Assembly: GCA_009760855.2 (NCBI GenBank)
Contig: WPIO01000123.1
Location: forward strand, 808,001 to 872,000
Direction: 5' to 3'
DNA from: Cristatella mucedo
Lineage: Eukaryota; Bryozoa; Phylactolaemata; Cristatellidae
DNA length: 64,000 nt
Part shown: one piece after another, positions 18,033 to 29,079 of the stretch
Position numbering within the stretch: position 1 is the first letter of the stretch
How the letters are laid out: each line of letters starts with the position of its first letter
Program-made: the position numbers and the translations under genes
The notes under the pieces: generated by a model
The model's input: the letters and a program-made list of their open reading frames with translations, nothing else
Told to the model about the DNA's origin: nothing
Database searches by the model: none

Positions 18033-19110
18033 TCAGTCATCAGGCAAAGATCCATTCAGGGCCACAAGCTTTTCAGCATCCGCTGTCTCACTGAAGCTAT
18101 CCAGCTGCTTGTCTAGCACTTGGAGCCGAAACCTCAAGGTCGCCTGCTGGTCCAGGAAATCCGGGTTGCTGGCCAAATCTGTGATGCTGCTGGTGTATGC
18201 TGAGGCATGCTGCACTGACAGGTTCAGCTGCTCGGCCAAGCTTTGCAGGGCCACAGCACTCTCCTCGAGCTGGTCATAGCAGTCCTTGACCTTGCTCTTT
18301 GCTTCTTTAAAGCTGTTGCTTAGAGCATCCACAGCATACTTCTTCTTCGTCCTCAGCTCGTCTAGGTGAATGGCACGAGCCGATCGGATGTTGCTGACCA
18401 GACTTCTGGCCCAAAGCAGCTGTGCAGACTTTGCATTCACACCCTGAATGAGATGCTGTATACTCTCTCGTGCATCCTTCAAAAAACTTCGGCTTTCGGT
18501 TCTTTTAGCGACTCTGCAACCGAGTGTCCCGGGCCCAGCCACTGTGTGAGGCAGTCGGTGCATTGGCTTTCTTGCAGTCAAAGCACAGTAGATCTAGCGG
18601 CTTCCGGTGCTGCAGGCATTGCTGCTGTCCTGAGGCTTGCAGCACTTCACTCATGCTCTTGATCTGATCGATGGCGACAATCACGTGATCGGGATTGCAT
18701 CGGCTATGGCCTGGCAAGCAGGCTGAGCACGCGGATCTCTGGCACTGCATGCACCAGTCGTCAGCCTGCTCGTCGGGTTTGCCCTCCTCTCTGTGAAAAG
18801 TGCAATTGCCGGCATCTCTCACAGCTGTTGTAAGTCTCCCCAAGTTGGCAATGAAGCCGTTGTGATGCTTTGGTATACTGATGTCGGTGACTACTTTGCA
18901 AGCAGGGCAGAGCATGCTCTTTGAGCCCACTGCTGTGCAGGCTTGGTCTGCACAGCGACTGCAGCTGCTGTGCAAGCAGCGCAGCAGCAGCAGCTGCTCT
19001 GCAATTTGTCCACAGGCGATGCAAGACAGCAGGCGTTCGTCAATCGATGCAAGTCGGTGCATCGGAAGCATATCTTGTGCCATGGCTGGTCTCAAAAAGG
19101 CATATACCAA
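18033..19110 (-). pseudogene. TRIM-like protein: RING, B-boxes, coiled coil
   Basis: The first frame (19110-18505) has a RING finger with all eight ligands in order: C30, C33, C45, H47, C50, C53, C68 and C71. B-box 1 follows (CTFHREEGKPDEQADDWCMQ, CQRSACSACLPGH), then the start of B-box 2 (CLQHRKPLDLLCFDCKKA). Frameshifts near 18575 and 18500 disrupt B-box 2; the middle part (CTDCLTQWLGPGHSVAE) is in a different frame. The last frame (18581-18033) is a coiled coil (DELRTKKKYAVDALSNSFKE, DCYDQLEESAVALQSLAEQL). Intact relatives are E3 ubiquitin ligases. Two indels in one domain indicate a pseudogene, unless they are assembly errors. Confidence 0.65.
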
Positions 19111-19129
19111 AAGTATGCCTGGTGGATGA

Positions 19130-20050
19130 GCTACAAACGTTAATCACGAAGACAAATTGTGACAGAAGAAATGAAACAAATATGTAAATCAGACACTTAT
19201 AAAACGGGTGTATAGAAAAGCAGACTGCTAGGCTGAATTTCAGGCTTCAACGGGTCATCGATCAAAAGCATAATGCCTAAGTTGTACTGCACATTATGGG
19301 ACAAATTGCAAGCAGTATGGCATGCTATACCATCCGACATAACAATGAAACTCGTCGAGTCCATGACAGTCCGAATAGGAGAAGTGGTAGCTAATCGGGG
19401 AGGGGCCACATCCTACTAGATTTGGTGTTTGTACTCCCGTTGCTGCGGTTGTCGTGTTAAAGAAATTCTGTGTTGGCCTGTTTTGTTTACTGTGGCATTA
19501 ATTTCATTCGTTTGTAAGCTCCGGGAGGACTTTAACACCGCATAAAGCAATAGTCAACCAGGTGGCCATAGTTGTGGTGGGTGTGGCAAACATACGGCTG
19601 CTAGTGTAGATATGCCGAAGGGCTTATCATTCAAGATGGGGCCGGAGTGCTTGCAGGGGTAAGTAGACGAGATTTTCAGGTTTAGAAAGGGGAGCTCCTG
19701 GCTCCTTCATACTTAATGACATAAGCAGCACATACAAACAGTTACTGGAAAAATTGACAATTCCATTCGACTTGTTCCTTTTGTGTCTTCCCACTGCTTC
19801 CATCCTTTGGGTATGAGGAAATGTGTTCCAGGATTTAGGTACCTCCATTTCTCCACGAGGGACAATCATTACCCTGCCCATTGGCTCGGCCACTGAGTGC
19901 TAGTTATAGATGCTACTGCAAGCAATAATTCTGACTCCGTGACAGCATCTGCAGTAGAACCTGGGCACAATAAATAGCTGCGACTGTTACCACGCAATTG
20001 CTGATACACTACATACCTGCGATAAGACTAACCTAACACATGTGTAGCAG
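19130..20050. other. No recognised feature
   Basis: Upstream flank of the TRIM-like pseudogene. An 88-codon ORF on the minus strand (19893-19627) is open but matches no family I know; a long frame is also open on the opposite strand, so coding status is doubtful. Confidence 0.4.
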
Positions 20051-20054
20051 CATA

Positions 20055-20480
20055 AAATTCATCCACGCACATTACAAATGCTGGGGAAAAGAATGCCAAA
20101 AGATTGACGACAAAACGTACGGTTTCTGTATGCAACCCCGGGTAAATGACAGTGCGCACGAACACAGCAAGTACTACGAGGAATATGCAGCCATCTTATT
20201 GCACAGGCACAGAGGCCTGAAAGCAGTGAGTTATAGAAGCATAAATGTGATTTAAAATGGCCTGGACCACCTTTCAAGGCCAGAATTTTACCAAATGAAG
20301 CAGCTGAAAGTGGGCATACTTGACTGTAAAGACGACGAGGTCATTTGGTAAAGATCGTTGTGGAACAAGATATCCAGATTTCAAGCTGATAGTACCGGTG
20401 ACATGCTGGCAGAACTATCTTCGAGCACTAGGCCTTCCTGCTTATGAGTGATTCTGCCTTAACTGCTAGAATGATTGAAT
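20055..20480 (-). mobile_element. Degraded LINE family A fragment
   Basis: Minus-strand codons FYNSLLSGLCACAIRWL match the family A segment FCNSLLTGLPACAIRRL. Further left-to-right sequence at 20350-20440 matches the antisense of the region around 'SARNLGV'. It is strongly decayed. Confidence 0.55.
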
Positions 20481-20984
20481 CATTATTTAACTGAAGAAGC
20501 CCGACTTCTGTACAAGAATGATTGCAGTGCATGTTACAAGGGTGGTGACAGTTTGAAGTGCTGAAAGACATAATTTAATCGCAGCACAGGTCTAGCAGTG
20601 TACCGGGTGCATATAAACGATAGCCTAGCTTGTATTCAACGACTAGCTTAGCACGAGGAGCTTTAATACATGTGAAAATAATGAGACTGGTAGAGACTCT
20701 TTAGATGGCCCATGCTTGAATAGCATGAATAGCATGAATAGTATGATTTGATTGATAAACGTTGGAAATTGATGTAAACTGCACGTATGCCATATAACAT
20801 GCCACTTATCAAGGATCTAAACCACTAATGAGCTGTGTCAGTGCCGTCTTAGTGTACTGATATGTGCTATAGAAATGCTTGCCCATCAGTGGCATGAATC
20901 CTGGTGCTCAACATGATGTATGTCAGAAAAAAAGCTGCAGTGATATCCGGTAAATCAAAGCAGATAGATGCTATTCTCACGTCT
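20480..20984. other. No recognised feature
   Basis: Non-coding; only a short GAATAGCAT-type triplication near 20725-20745 stands out. Confidence 0.4.
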
Positions 20985-21105
20985 TCCTGGTGATTGCTAT
21001 GTCGTGATCCTTTATCGCCACTGCAAGCTGTGGTGATAGCTGTAAAGGCTCTTCTGTCGCTATACAAAAAGAGGCTGTTTAATCAGCTAGGATTTATTTA
21101 TTTAA
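20985..21105 (+). mobile_element. SINE type I, partial
   Basis: TTTATCGCCACTGCAAGC, GGTGATAGCTGTAAAGGCTC, TTCTGTCGCTATA and a GCTGTTTAATCAGC end match the copies at 35380-35530 and 28055-28210. The tRNA-like part is missing here. Confidence 0.55.
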
Positions 21106-21234
21106 TTATGCTCACTAAATAGTGAGTCATAAGGCACTTGCAGACTCAAACCTACACTAAATAACTTTTAAATCGCCTAGGGGATAGGTGATTCATTTCT
21201 CTATTCGGCAACGTATGTTGTGACTATTCCGGTT

Positions 21235-22631
21235 ACGATAAGAGTCTTGTTTTGCTCGATCTTTCGGCCGCTTTTGATACCGTCGATCACACAGTACTTC
21301 TGGAGCGCCTCTCGTCTCGCCTAGCCATCACTGGCACTGCTCTGCAGTGGTTCAGGTCCTATCTCAGGGGGAGACTCCAGAGTGTTGACGTGAATGGACA
21401 AAGATCATCTGAAGTACCTCTAAAATATGGAGTACCTCAGGGCTCTGTGCTAGGTCCGGTCCTTTTCACCGATTATACTCTCCCTCTTGCTGATGTGATT
21501 GCCAAGCACAATCTAGGCTTTCACTTCTATGCGGATGACACTCAGTTGTACCTTTGCTTTGATCCCTCCCAGCCTTCGAGCACCTCAAATTCTCTCAACT
21601 CACTTGCTGCATGCATTGATGACATCCGCTCATGGATGGCAGCAAATTTTCTAAAACTTAAGGATGATAAAACTAACTTACTAGTTATGGGCAAACCCAG
21701 TGTGATTCAGAAATTAGAAAGGCTGACTTTCAAAATTGGCTCTGCCAGCATATCTCCAGTTGAATCAGCTCGAAATCTAGGTGTCATATTCCCAAGCGAC
21801 CTCTCGTTAGACGACCACGTCAGCTCCACAGTCAAATCTGCCTATTTTCAGCTTCATAACATTGCTAGAAATAGGGCTTGTTTAGATAAGGATACCACGT
21901 CCAAGTTGGTCCATGCATTCGTGACACCTCGTCTCGACTTCTGCAACTCACTGCTTACTGGCCTACCAGCATGTGCGATCAGGCGATTGCAGCTGGTGCA
22001 AAACTCTGCAGCTAGGCTTGTCTGTCGTGAGCGTCGCAGTTGCCACATTACTCCCCTTCTCGCCGACCTGCACTGGCTACCAGTGAGGCAACGGATTGAC
22101 TTCAAGGTTTTGTCGCTCACTTTTAGGTCTCTTGATTCTATGGCTCCAGCCTATCTTGTAGATATACTACCCCATCAGGCCAAGCATCGTACCACACGCT
22201 TTTCGGAATCCAACAGTCTAGAAATACCTCATACAAACCTTAAATCCTTTGGAGACAGTGCGTTCAGTTCATATGCTCCCAAAGCCTGGAACTCCCTCCC
22301 GACCTGCATCAGAACATCCCCTGACCTGACCACATTTAAAAGAAACTTTAAAAACACCTATTTAGGACAGCATTTAGTGGGTCCCTGTGATTCGTCCTTG
22401 ATGTGCTTATGCGTGCTGACACTGTGCATGCTGCCACTAACCACATTTGCATGCTGACCCTGTGCATGTAACCCCTAACCATATTATTCATTTCGTTTTT
22501 TTTTCAAGCATCATTTTACTTACTATTCTATTGCATATCACTTTGCAGCAAATGTAAAGCGCCTAGAAAGAGATTAACTTCTCTGAGGGCGCTTTATCAA
22601 GTGCAATAATAATATTATTATTATTATTAAG
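21235..22631 (+). mobile_element. LINE family A, best-preserved RT copy
   Basis: A 401-codon open frame (21252-22457, entered without ATG) covers AAFDTVDHTVLLERL, FRSYLRGRLQSVDVNGQ, YGVPQGSVLGPVLF, catalytic FYADDTQLYL, FLKLKDDKTNLLVMG, the thumb and the conserved C-terminus (SSYAPKAWNSLPTC, TTFKRNFKNTYLG). The RT fingers, linker and endonuclease are missing, so it is a 5'-truncated copy. Its 3' UTR, stem-loop and (ATT)n tail follow to 22631. The lack of stops shows it is one of the youngest copies here. Confidence 0.9.
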
Positions 22632-24095
22632 AGACTCATGAGTAAAAGGATTAAAAGCACTGAGTTACGGTTTGCTGATTAAAGTCAGTGTATGTAACTG
22701 CAGAAAAGACCAGGCGGTGGCTAACTCTCCAGCTTGCAGAGGGTAATTAAAATTTGCCTGCCGCCAGCACCCGTGACCTGTGATACGGAGTAAGAGTATC
22801 GTACGACGAGGAGTTTCGAAAAGCTTGATCGGTCTGGACCGTTCCAATTCCTACAAAGCAGGAAGTGCTGCCTTGCTGAGCTCCCGAGCAAAATCAGGCA
22901 TGCACCAACTATCATTTGTGACAAAACACTTTCAAGCCACTCTGGAATCAGTAAAAGTCTTCTACCATGCGGCCGTGCTGCAATTATTAAGCACCTCTGC
23001 AAGTCGAGGCCCAGCGTTTGGTTTCACCCAGCATCAGACACAAGTAGTAAAAGCGCATACTGGCGTCTTTTAATGAAGGTGAAGTAAGCAATCATACAAA
23101 AACACACATTGGCTGACGACATAAAAATTATTCTTTCAGATGTATATCAACTTACCTTGTGGAAGCTAGATGAACAATAGTTCGATAAAGAGATAACCTC
23201 CAAATTAACGGCTACCTCAGTATCTGAAAACCTTGAAGGCCCGGATTAAGTGCTCTTATTGGTAGGCCGAAAATGAATTTCCAGTGACAATCAAGCATCT
23301 TTTAATTTAAAAATGAATATTTAATAAATATTTCATACGCACGTGAAACCCACTCACAAGCCTTCTGTGAGCAGGGTCTGCTGACTGTTACCGTACACGT
23401 TTTTACGATGGCCGCCATGTGCCCTGGTTGTCCGGGAGAGTGCGGTTGCTGTCTCGATCATAGCGGAGCCTTTGACGATGACCCTCTTGCTTTTTGTTCT
23501 CTTACCGGTAGCTAATTCTTCTCTTAATAGTCCTCTTCCGTTAGCTGCAGGCAGCTACGATTGCAGCGCTCCATCCCAGACCCTACCGGGCAGTGCAACT
23601 TCATCGCGTCAGAGCGATTCCAGCCGAGTCGCTTCTTCAACCATGCACCGGACACGAAAGTTTCATATAGCAACTATCTTTTCTCTAAGTAAACGAGAGG
23701 CGGAAATGTTTGCCTGGTCGCCACCCAGTCTCTGTGGCACTAGCCTGCCGTGGCGGCCCTGAGCTTCGCTCCCCAATGGCAGCTGTGTGGGCGTGGCCAC
23801 GCCTGAAAGTTGACCCACAACAGACGGACTCACACACCGGCCGACGGGACGGGTCCACGTTTGAGCGGGATGGGAACGTAGCAGTGTCAAGTTAAAGAAG
23901 GTCCAAAATATGTATCAGGGTGTTTGATAATCCAACGCAAAGACCGAAATACGTATCGGAGCATATGATTAGCCGGGACCTCAATGCTTAATCTCAGTCT
24001 CGCGTACAGTCGTCGCTCGAATGTCGTGGTAAATCAGTCATAGACATTACTGCGGTAAGTGAATTTCCGTGGATTAGGATTCCTTATTTTTAAAT
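22632..24095. other. No recognised feature
   Basis: No repeat family of this window and no gene I can name. A 96-codon plus-strand ORF at 23472-23762 begins with a signal-peptide-like stretch (MTMTLLLFVLLPVANSS) and could be a first exon, but nothing downstream supports it. Confidence 0.35.
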
Positions 24096-24300
24096 CTATA
24101 ATTTTCTTAGAGAATACTCGCTACCTCATCTGCTCTACTGACTCAGCTAGGCTTCCCACTTTCTCTTTGGTGCAGGAGATGATGTTTGTTGGCTAACGAA
24201 TGCGTACCGAAAGCCTCTTAGGCTGTGAGTGGGCTGTACAAAACTCTTCTGCGTAACACCCACATAGTCTTTTTTGAGTTCCAGAAGGTGATAAATTGCA
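24096..24300 (+). mobile_element. LINE family B, 3' end fragment
   Basis: Matches the family B end: CTTCCCACTTTCTCTTTGG, GCGTACCGAAAGCC, CTTAGGCTGTGAGTG and AACACCCACATAGTC. The usual (TTACA)n tail is not preserved. Confidence 0.7.
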
Positions 24301-24739
24301 CAGAAAACCTGTTCACGACCCTCTAAATACTGATTTTAACATTAATAGAGCCCTGGACATGAAACCACATCTCTCCAGTAACCATTACACTCTAATGCCC
24401 AATCTAACAGCCAAAACAAGGGAAATAATAAAATTAAATGTTACGAATATCATTTTATTATTATTACAGAAACATGTACCGCGTAAACGTACGAGAAAAG
24501 AACGTACATGAGGCTAAGCCAACCAACAGCCAGAATAGTAAGAGTATAGGTTAGCCAATCAGTGAGTAGCAGGCTCTGATTGGCTTGGTTTCACAACAAC
24601 CACCGTTTCAGAAAAAGCTCTCGCTGTCATGGTGTTGTAATGGTAAACTGTGTCTCTCGGCAGTTTAGTCACCTCCTTTGGTTAATGATTTTATCATTTT
24701 ATCAGTTATGCTCAAGTGCCCGACATTCTTTGCCTTCAA

Positions 24740-24859
24740 TGATGTCGTCGCTGCATGCTTAATTACTTGCTATGACGTCGCTGCATGCTGATTACTTGCT
24801 ATGACGTCGCTGCATGCTGATTACTTGCTATGACGTCGCTGCATGCTGATTACTTGTTA
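24740..24859. repeat. 29-bp tandem repeat, about four units
   Basis: Units start with TGACGTCGCTGCATGC and end with TGATTACTTGCTA. The first unit is slightly longer and diverged; the next three are nearly identical. Each unit holds a TGACGTC palindrome and a GCATGC palindrome. Confidence 0.85.
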
Positions 24860-25299
24860 TATTGGTTTAGCCTGAAAAGGAATCGATATTTTACAGACAG
24901 GGATGGTCATATTTTCTATTTGCTGTTACCTATTATGCTGCTATATAAATGCGGTTATTAGATCAGCTTATCTTTTTTCAGTAAAGTTTCTAAACTGAAT
25001 TTTTCGTGGTGATTAAGCACTTGGCGATGCAATTATATAGGTTTGCTAGTGTGCAGCCGTAATACACAAGTGTCAACTTTGTTTTCACTGATGTTCGAGG
25101 TTGGGATTTTGTTATAATCCACTCCGTTATAGTAGGAAGGCTGTATTTTAAAACATTAATTTGCAGTCATAATTTATCAGAATCGGCTCCAGCGGCTTTC
25201 AAATGTATAGCCATTGACTTTAGGTGATTGGCTGGTGCTGTCCCGTTTTGGACCCATACAAAAACGTTTGCTTAGTAGGCTCTGCTCACATAGAGCCAT
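24860..25299. other. No recognised feature
   Basis: Non-coding sequence between the 29-bp repeat and an inverted LINE tail. Confidence 0.4.
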
Positions 25300-25376
25300 G
25301 ATAATAATAATGCACTTGATAAAGCACCCTCAGAACTCAATCTCTTTCTAGGCGCTTTAAATTTGCTGCAAAGGGA
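25300..25376 (-). mobile_element. LINE family A, 3' tail only
   Basis: AATAATAATGCACTTGATAA opens the inverted tail and stem-loop, ending at GCAAAGGGA. It directly abuts a SINE type I piece. Confidence 0.75.
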
Positions 25377-25445
25377 GTGTATAGCGACAGAAGAGCCTTT
25401 ACGGCTATCACTACCGCTTGCATTGGCAATAGAAAACGAACGAGA
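25377..25445 (-). mobile_element. SINE type I, partial
   Basis: TATAGCGACAGAAGAGCC and GGCTATCACTACCGC are the inverse of the SINE at 20985-21105. Confidence 0.45.
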
Positions 25446-25557
25446 GTAGTTATGAGTTGCCCAAATCCATGCCGTGTGGCGAGCCATCAATGCCGTGCTA
25501 GTCCCTGTCGGCTAAATAGTCGAATTAGAAATGCGAAACCAGAGTTCCTAACGATGC

Positions 25558-25640
25558 TATATATTTTAAAGCGCCTATAAAAAGATTGAGTTCTCTGAGG
25601 GTGCTTTATCAAACGTATTGTTACTGTTATTATGCTAGTC
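25558..25640 (+). mobile_element. LINE family A, 3' tail only
   Basis: TTAAAGCGCCTATAAAAAG and GAGGGTGCTTTATCAA form the terminal stem-loop, followed by a degenerate (TTA)n tail. Confidence 0.7.
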
Positions 25641-26105
25641 CTTCCGGACTCCCTTCAAATACCGACGAAGCCCTAGCCCCGTGTCGCCTGACAAATGCCG
25701 CGCGTTGCCCATATCGACAGCTATCGATGCTGCTCCCTTAGTCTGTTAAAGCACTACTTTTGGTCAAGCAGACAAAAAAGCCAGCACAGCTGCTGTAGAC
25801 GTCTATTATCGTCGGGGGCTTTGTTGAGCAGCCGAGCTGTGCCGGCTGCCTTCCTGGTTGGTGGCAAACCCTTGCTCGAACGTTATCGGTGAATGAGCCG
25901 TGCATGTTAAACGACCCTGGCAGCCTTTTGCTAAATTTTCTGCCTGTCCATTCAGCATTATTGGCTTAGCAGAATTACAGGCACGCTTGGCTTATGCAGG
26001 TTATGGAATTTCATGCCGGATGCTATTTCTTGTCGTTCAGTGACCTTGAAACAAAAATCCTTCGCCTGCATGCTTTTTCAGCGTTTATAGCGTATTTCGG
26101 AATAT
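25641..26105. other. No recognised feature
   Basis: Short ORFs only. No supported gene or repeat. Confidence 0.35.
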
Positions 26106-26214
26106 CTTGCTACTCGTTGTAGAGCCGAGAGAGAACTTTCTTGATGGATGCGGCAGCAGCGGTCGAAACTGTACGCGAGCTCCATGCTTGCGGGTAGTGT
26201 GGGAAGAAGTTTCT

Positions 26215-26660
26215 CCACGCTGGCCACCTCAATCTCATGAGCTCAGTCACACTGGCATGAAGCCGCACGAGTTCCAGCAATGCAAGCGAAAGTTCACTCA
26301 GGCCAGCCATTTGATAGTGCACCGGCTAAGTCACACCGGCACGAAGCCGTACGCCTGCGATAAGTGCGGGCAGTGGTTCTCCCAATCCAGCCATTTAAGA
26401 GGTCGTCAGCTGACCCACACCGGGCAGAAACGCCACGCATGAGACGTCTGTGGAAACAGGTTTGGGCGGTCCTTCCACTTGAAGCTGCACATGAGAACGT
26501 ACACGGGCGACAACCCGCACGTGGCAGGGGTTTCGCGAGTCCGAGCAATCTCCGAGCTCACATGAGGACGCATTCGGGTAAAAAGCGTCCTGCAAACGCT
26601 CGAGCTGGCCTCGATCCGAGTTCTCCGTCGCCTGCAAGTGCAGCCGTCTCAAAATGAGCT
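26215..26660 (+). pseudogene. C2H2 zinc-finger gene, every finger damaged
   Basis: Fingers with TGxKP-type linkers are visible. Finger 1 (FQQCKRKFTQASHLIVHRLSH) has lost its first Cys. Finger 2 (YACDKCGQWFSQSSHLRGRQ, then LTH) has Arg for its first His. Finger 3 has a TGA at 26440-26442 instead of its first Cys, and Tyr for its last His. Finger 4 continues only in another frame (FASPSNLRAHMRTHSGKK). Intact relatives bind DNA and regulate transcription. The consistent loss of zinc ligands shows a dead gene. Confidence 0.7.
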
Positions 26661-27584
26661 AGTCTGAAAGTGCATAGACTGAATCACATTGGTCAAAAAC
26701 CGGACTCTTCTGCTGAATGCGAGCTGGTACAGCTGTGTGACAGAGTGGGATGACGACGACAGCGCTGACTCATCAGAAGAAGTGCAACTCGCGGGCGCCT
26801 CATGTGCTTGCTGATTATCCGTGATCGTCGGTTCTTCACGATTGAACGTTTGGAGAAGCATCAGCTGATTCGCCCTCGGCGCAATACTTGTTGCTCGGTG
26901 CGAGAAGTTGCATCAGGCAAGAAGTCTTAATAAGTTTGTTCTGACTGGTGGTGCTGTCAAAGCGAGCAGAGCCTGTAGACTGGCAACTGTTCCAAGCAGA
27001 ACTGGACTGGTCTTTGTGCACAAGCAGCTGCATGGTCCCAACAATGAAGCTGTCAGATTGGGACCATGCAGCAGCAGCATGCTTTTCTGTCTCCTTTGGT
27101 GCTGCTGATTCGCTTTGAAAGCGTTTAGCCGTGTCGTTAGTAAACTACATGTAACCGTTCTGCTTCTTATGCTTTTCGAAGCACGAAACACACATTGCTT
27201 TGAGTTGGGAAGGCAACAGTAGCGAATAATAATTAAAAAATGCATGGCCATGCATTAAAACTGAGCTTTGTCTGGTGTAGATTACATGTTCAACCGATGT
27301 TGTGTGCTTATGAACCTTGCTCTCGACAAGAGACTTCTAGAGTGACGGCTCTTGGGCGGCGTATTAATGTCTTACGGCCAAGTGATTGCATTGCCAACGT
27401 TTAGGGGGCAGTGCACAGCTGCCATGCTAAGCAGATCCGTGTGGCAACTTTCTCTCTTTTAGATTCGTAAAAAAGTAAAGAATCCAAGTTCAGTACAAGC
27501 ATGGTCAACTCACTGATGCAGAATCCAAAACTGCTCCCACGTCAGCACCTTACCTACTGATCCGTGTGGCTATCTAAATGGGCC
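26661..27584. other. No recognised gene; contains a hairpin
   Basis: Apart from the perfect inverted repeat at 27027-27072 and short ORFs in both directions over it, I see nothing I can name. Confidence 0.35.
27027..27072. repeat. Perfect 15-bp inverted repeat
   Basis: GCTGCATGGTCCCAA at 27027-27041 is followed after 16 bases by its exact reverse complement at 27058-27072. The RNA would form a 15-bp stem. Function is unknown. Confidence 0.8.
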
Positions 27585-27735
27585 GGTCTGGTTTGGACCA
27601 AAGGATAAGGCTCTATCCTCGTCGAAGGTCAAGGTGAATGTAGTTGATTGAGATCATGGGCTCGAGCCCCGTGGTATATGTGAAGCGCTTGAATAGAGAT
27701 TGAGCTCACTTAAGGTGCTCTACAAGTATATTGTA
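27585..27735 (+). mobile_element. SINE type II (tRNA-derived, LINE-like tail)
   Basis: A B-box-like GGCTCGAGCCC lies at about 27659. It is followed by GAAGCGCTTGAATAGAGA, TTGAGCTCACTTAAGGTGCT and CTACAAGTATATTG, which parallel the family A stem-loop and the start of its tail. Confidence 0.6.
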
Positions 27736-27737
27736 TT

Positions 27738-27870
27738 TATTTATTTATAATTCATTTGTATGTCGCCCTTAATCTCTATTCAGGCCTTTAGCATATGCTT
27801 CAGGGCTCGAACCCACGACTTCGGTCGATAGAAGCGACCACATTACCCCTTTCCCAAGGACTCATAATGT
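27738..27870 (-). mobile_element. SINE type II, inverted
   Basis: Read on the minus strand: GTGGGTTCGAGCCCTGAAGC (B-box), then GCCTGAATAGAGATTAAGGG and CGACATACAAATG. It faces the copy at 27585-27735 tail to tail. Confidence 0.6.
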
Positions 27871-28054
27871 TTATCTCCCTGTCTACAGCTGAGGCAATGC
27901 TGCAGATTTGCCGATTTTGAACAACAGCGATTCTGTACCGATTTATCACTGAATATTGATGCACAGTGGGTGGTTTCTTCTCTGCAGAGGGTGTGGACTG
28001 ACCAGGGCTGGTCAGTGGGGCTCTTAGATAAGGCATCCCTCGGCCCCCCTCCGC

Positions 28055-28210
28055 CCAAAAAAAGCTTGCTGATTTAACAGCCTCGTTCTACGTAGTGGCA
28101 GAAGTGTGCCTTTACCGGCTATCGCCACCTCTTGTGGTAGGCGATAAAGAATCGGCCACTGCAAGACTCGAACCCACGAGCACCTCACCTTCATGGCTAA
28201 TACCCAGGGC
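28055..28210 (-). mobile_element. SINE type I with tRNA-like head
   Basis: On the minus strand: A-box-like TTAGCCATGAAGG, B-box GTGGGTTCGAGTCTTGC, TTTATCGCCTACCAC, GGTGGCGATAGCCGG and GCTGTTAAATCAGCAAG. The order matches the copy at 35380-35530. Confidence 0.6.
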
Positions 28211-28496
28211 CTACATTTCCGGCAACCGTCGTGCCTTATTTGGAATGGTCAGCCACCCTGGTAGCACTGACTCATAATTAGTCGTGCTGATTCGGCCCGA
28301 TTTGGGCTAAGCACGGTCTAATTTGTCGATGAGTCTGGGCGATTCGGTTCGGCCCACACAGCTATCTCCGGCCCACGGTCATAGATGGCCTGGAGTAGAG
28401 AAGCGACATCGTGACGTCAGGAAAGTCGGCCGTGCAGTATTAGCTGTAGAAGACTGCTAGCCCTCTACACCCGACGCCCCGAGTCATCTTTCTGAA

Positions 28497-29077
28497 ATGG
28501 ACAGCCTTGATGCTGCTCTGCACAACTACAAAATAAATATCCCTGTTTTGTCTCAACATCTTTCAAAAAGTTATGTCACTTTTGGGTCCCTTCATTATTT
28601 GGGTCCAGCCTACCTTTCACATTTACTCCACTATCAGGCAAAGCATCGTACCACCTGCTTTTCGAAATCTATCCGTTTACCTGTACCTCGTACAAATCTC
28701 AAATCCTTTGAAGACCGTGCCTTTCGTTCGTATGCTCCCAAAGCCTGGAACTCACTCCCGAGATTCGTCACGACATCCCTTGACTTGCCGACATTTAAAA
28801 AGAAGCTAAAAAGGCATCTATTTATCACAGCATTTAGTGAGTCTCTGTGATTCGCCCATTATGTGCTTATGCGAGCTCACACTGTGCATGCTGCTAGTAA
28901 CCATAATTGCATACTGACACTGTGCATGCCACACCTAAGCATGTTATTCTTATTGTTTATTGAGCATGCTACCACTAACCTTTCGATAGTGCTTCCTTTG
29001 CAGGAAATGTAAAGTGCCTAGAAAGAGATTGAGTTCTTTGAGGGCACTGTGACAAATGCATTATTATTATAATTATT
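28497..29077 (+). mobile_element. LINE family A subtype, 3' fragment
   Basis: C-terminal codons HYQAKHRTTCFSKSIRL, RSYAPKAWNSLPRFV and TFKKKLKRHLFITAFS are open in one frame. The 3' UTR, a stem-loop with paired changes (AAGTGCC and GGGCACT) and an (ATT)n tail follow. Confidence 0.85.
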
Positions 29078-29079
29078 AA

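Noticed and set aside
18881-19187. Plus-strand Cys/Ser-rich ORFs
   Set aside because: They are the complement of the RING and B-box codons.
19627-19893. 88-codon minus-strand ORF
   Set aside because: No family recognised, and a long open frame also exists on the other strand, so neither can be supported.
24740-24859. CRISPR array
   Set aside because: Units are directly contiguous without variable spacers, and the context is an animal genome.
27738-28210. True tRNA genes at the GGTTCGA boxes
   Set aside because: There is no acceptor-stem pairing or full cloverleaf; the sequences continue into repeat tails and are SINEs.
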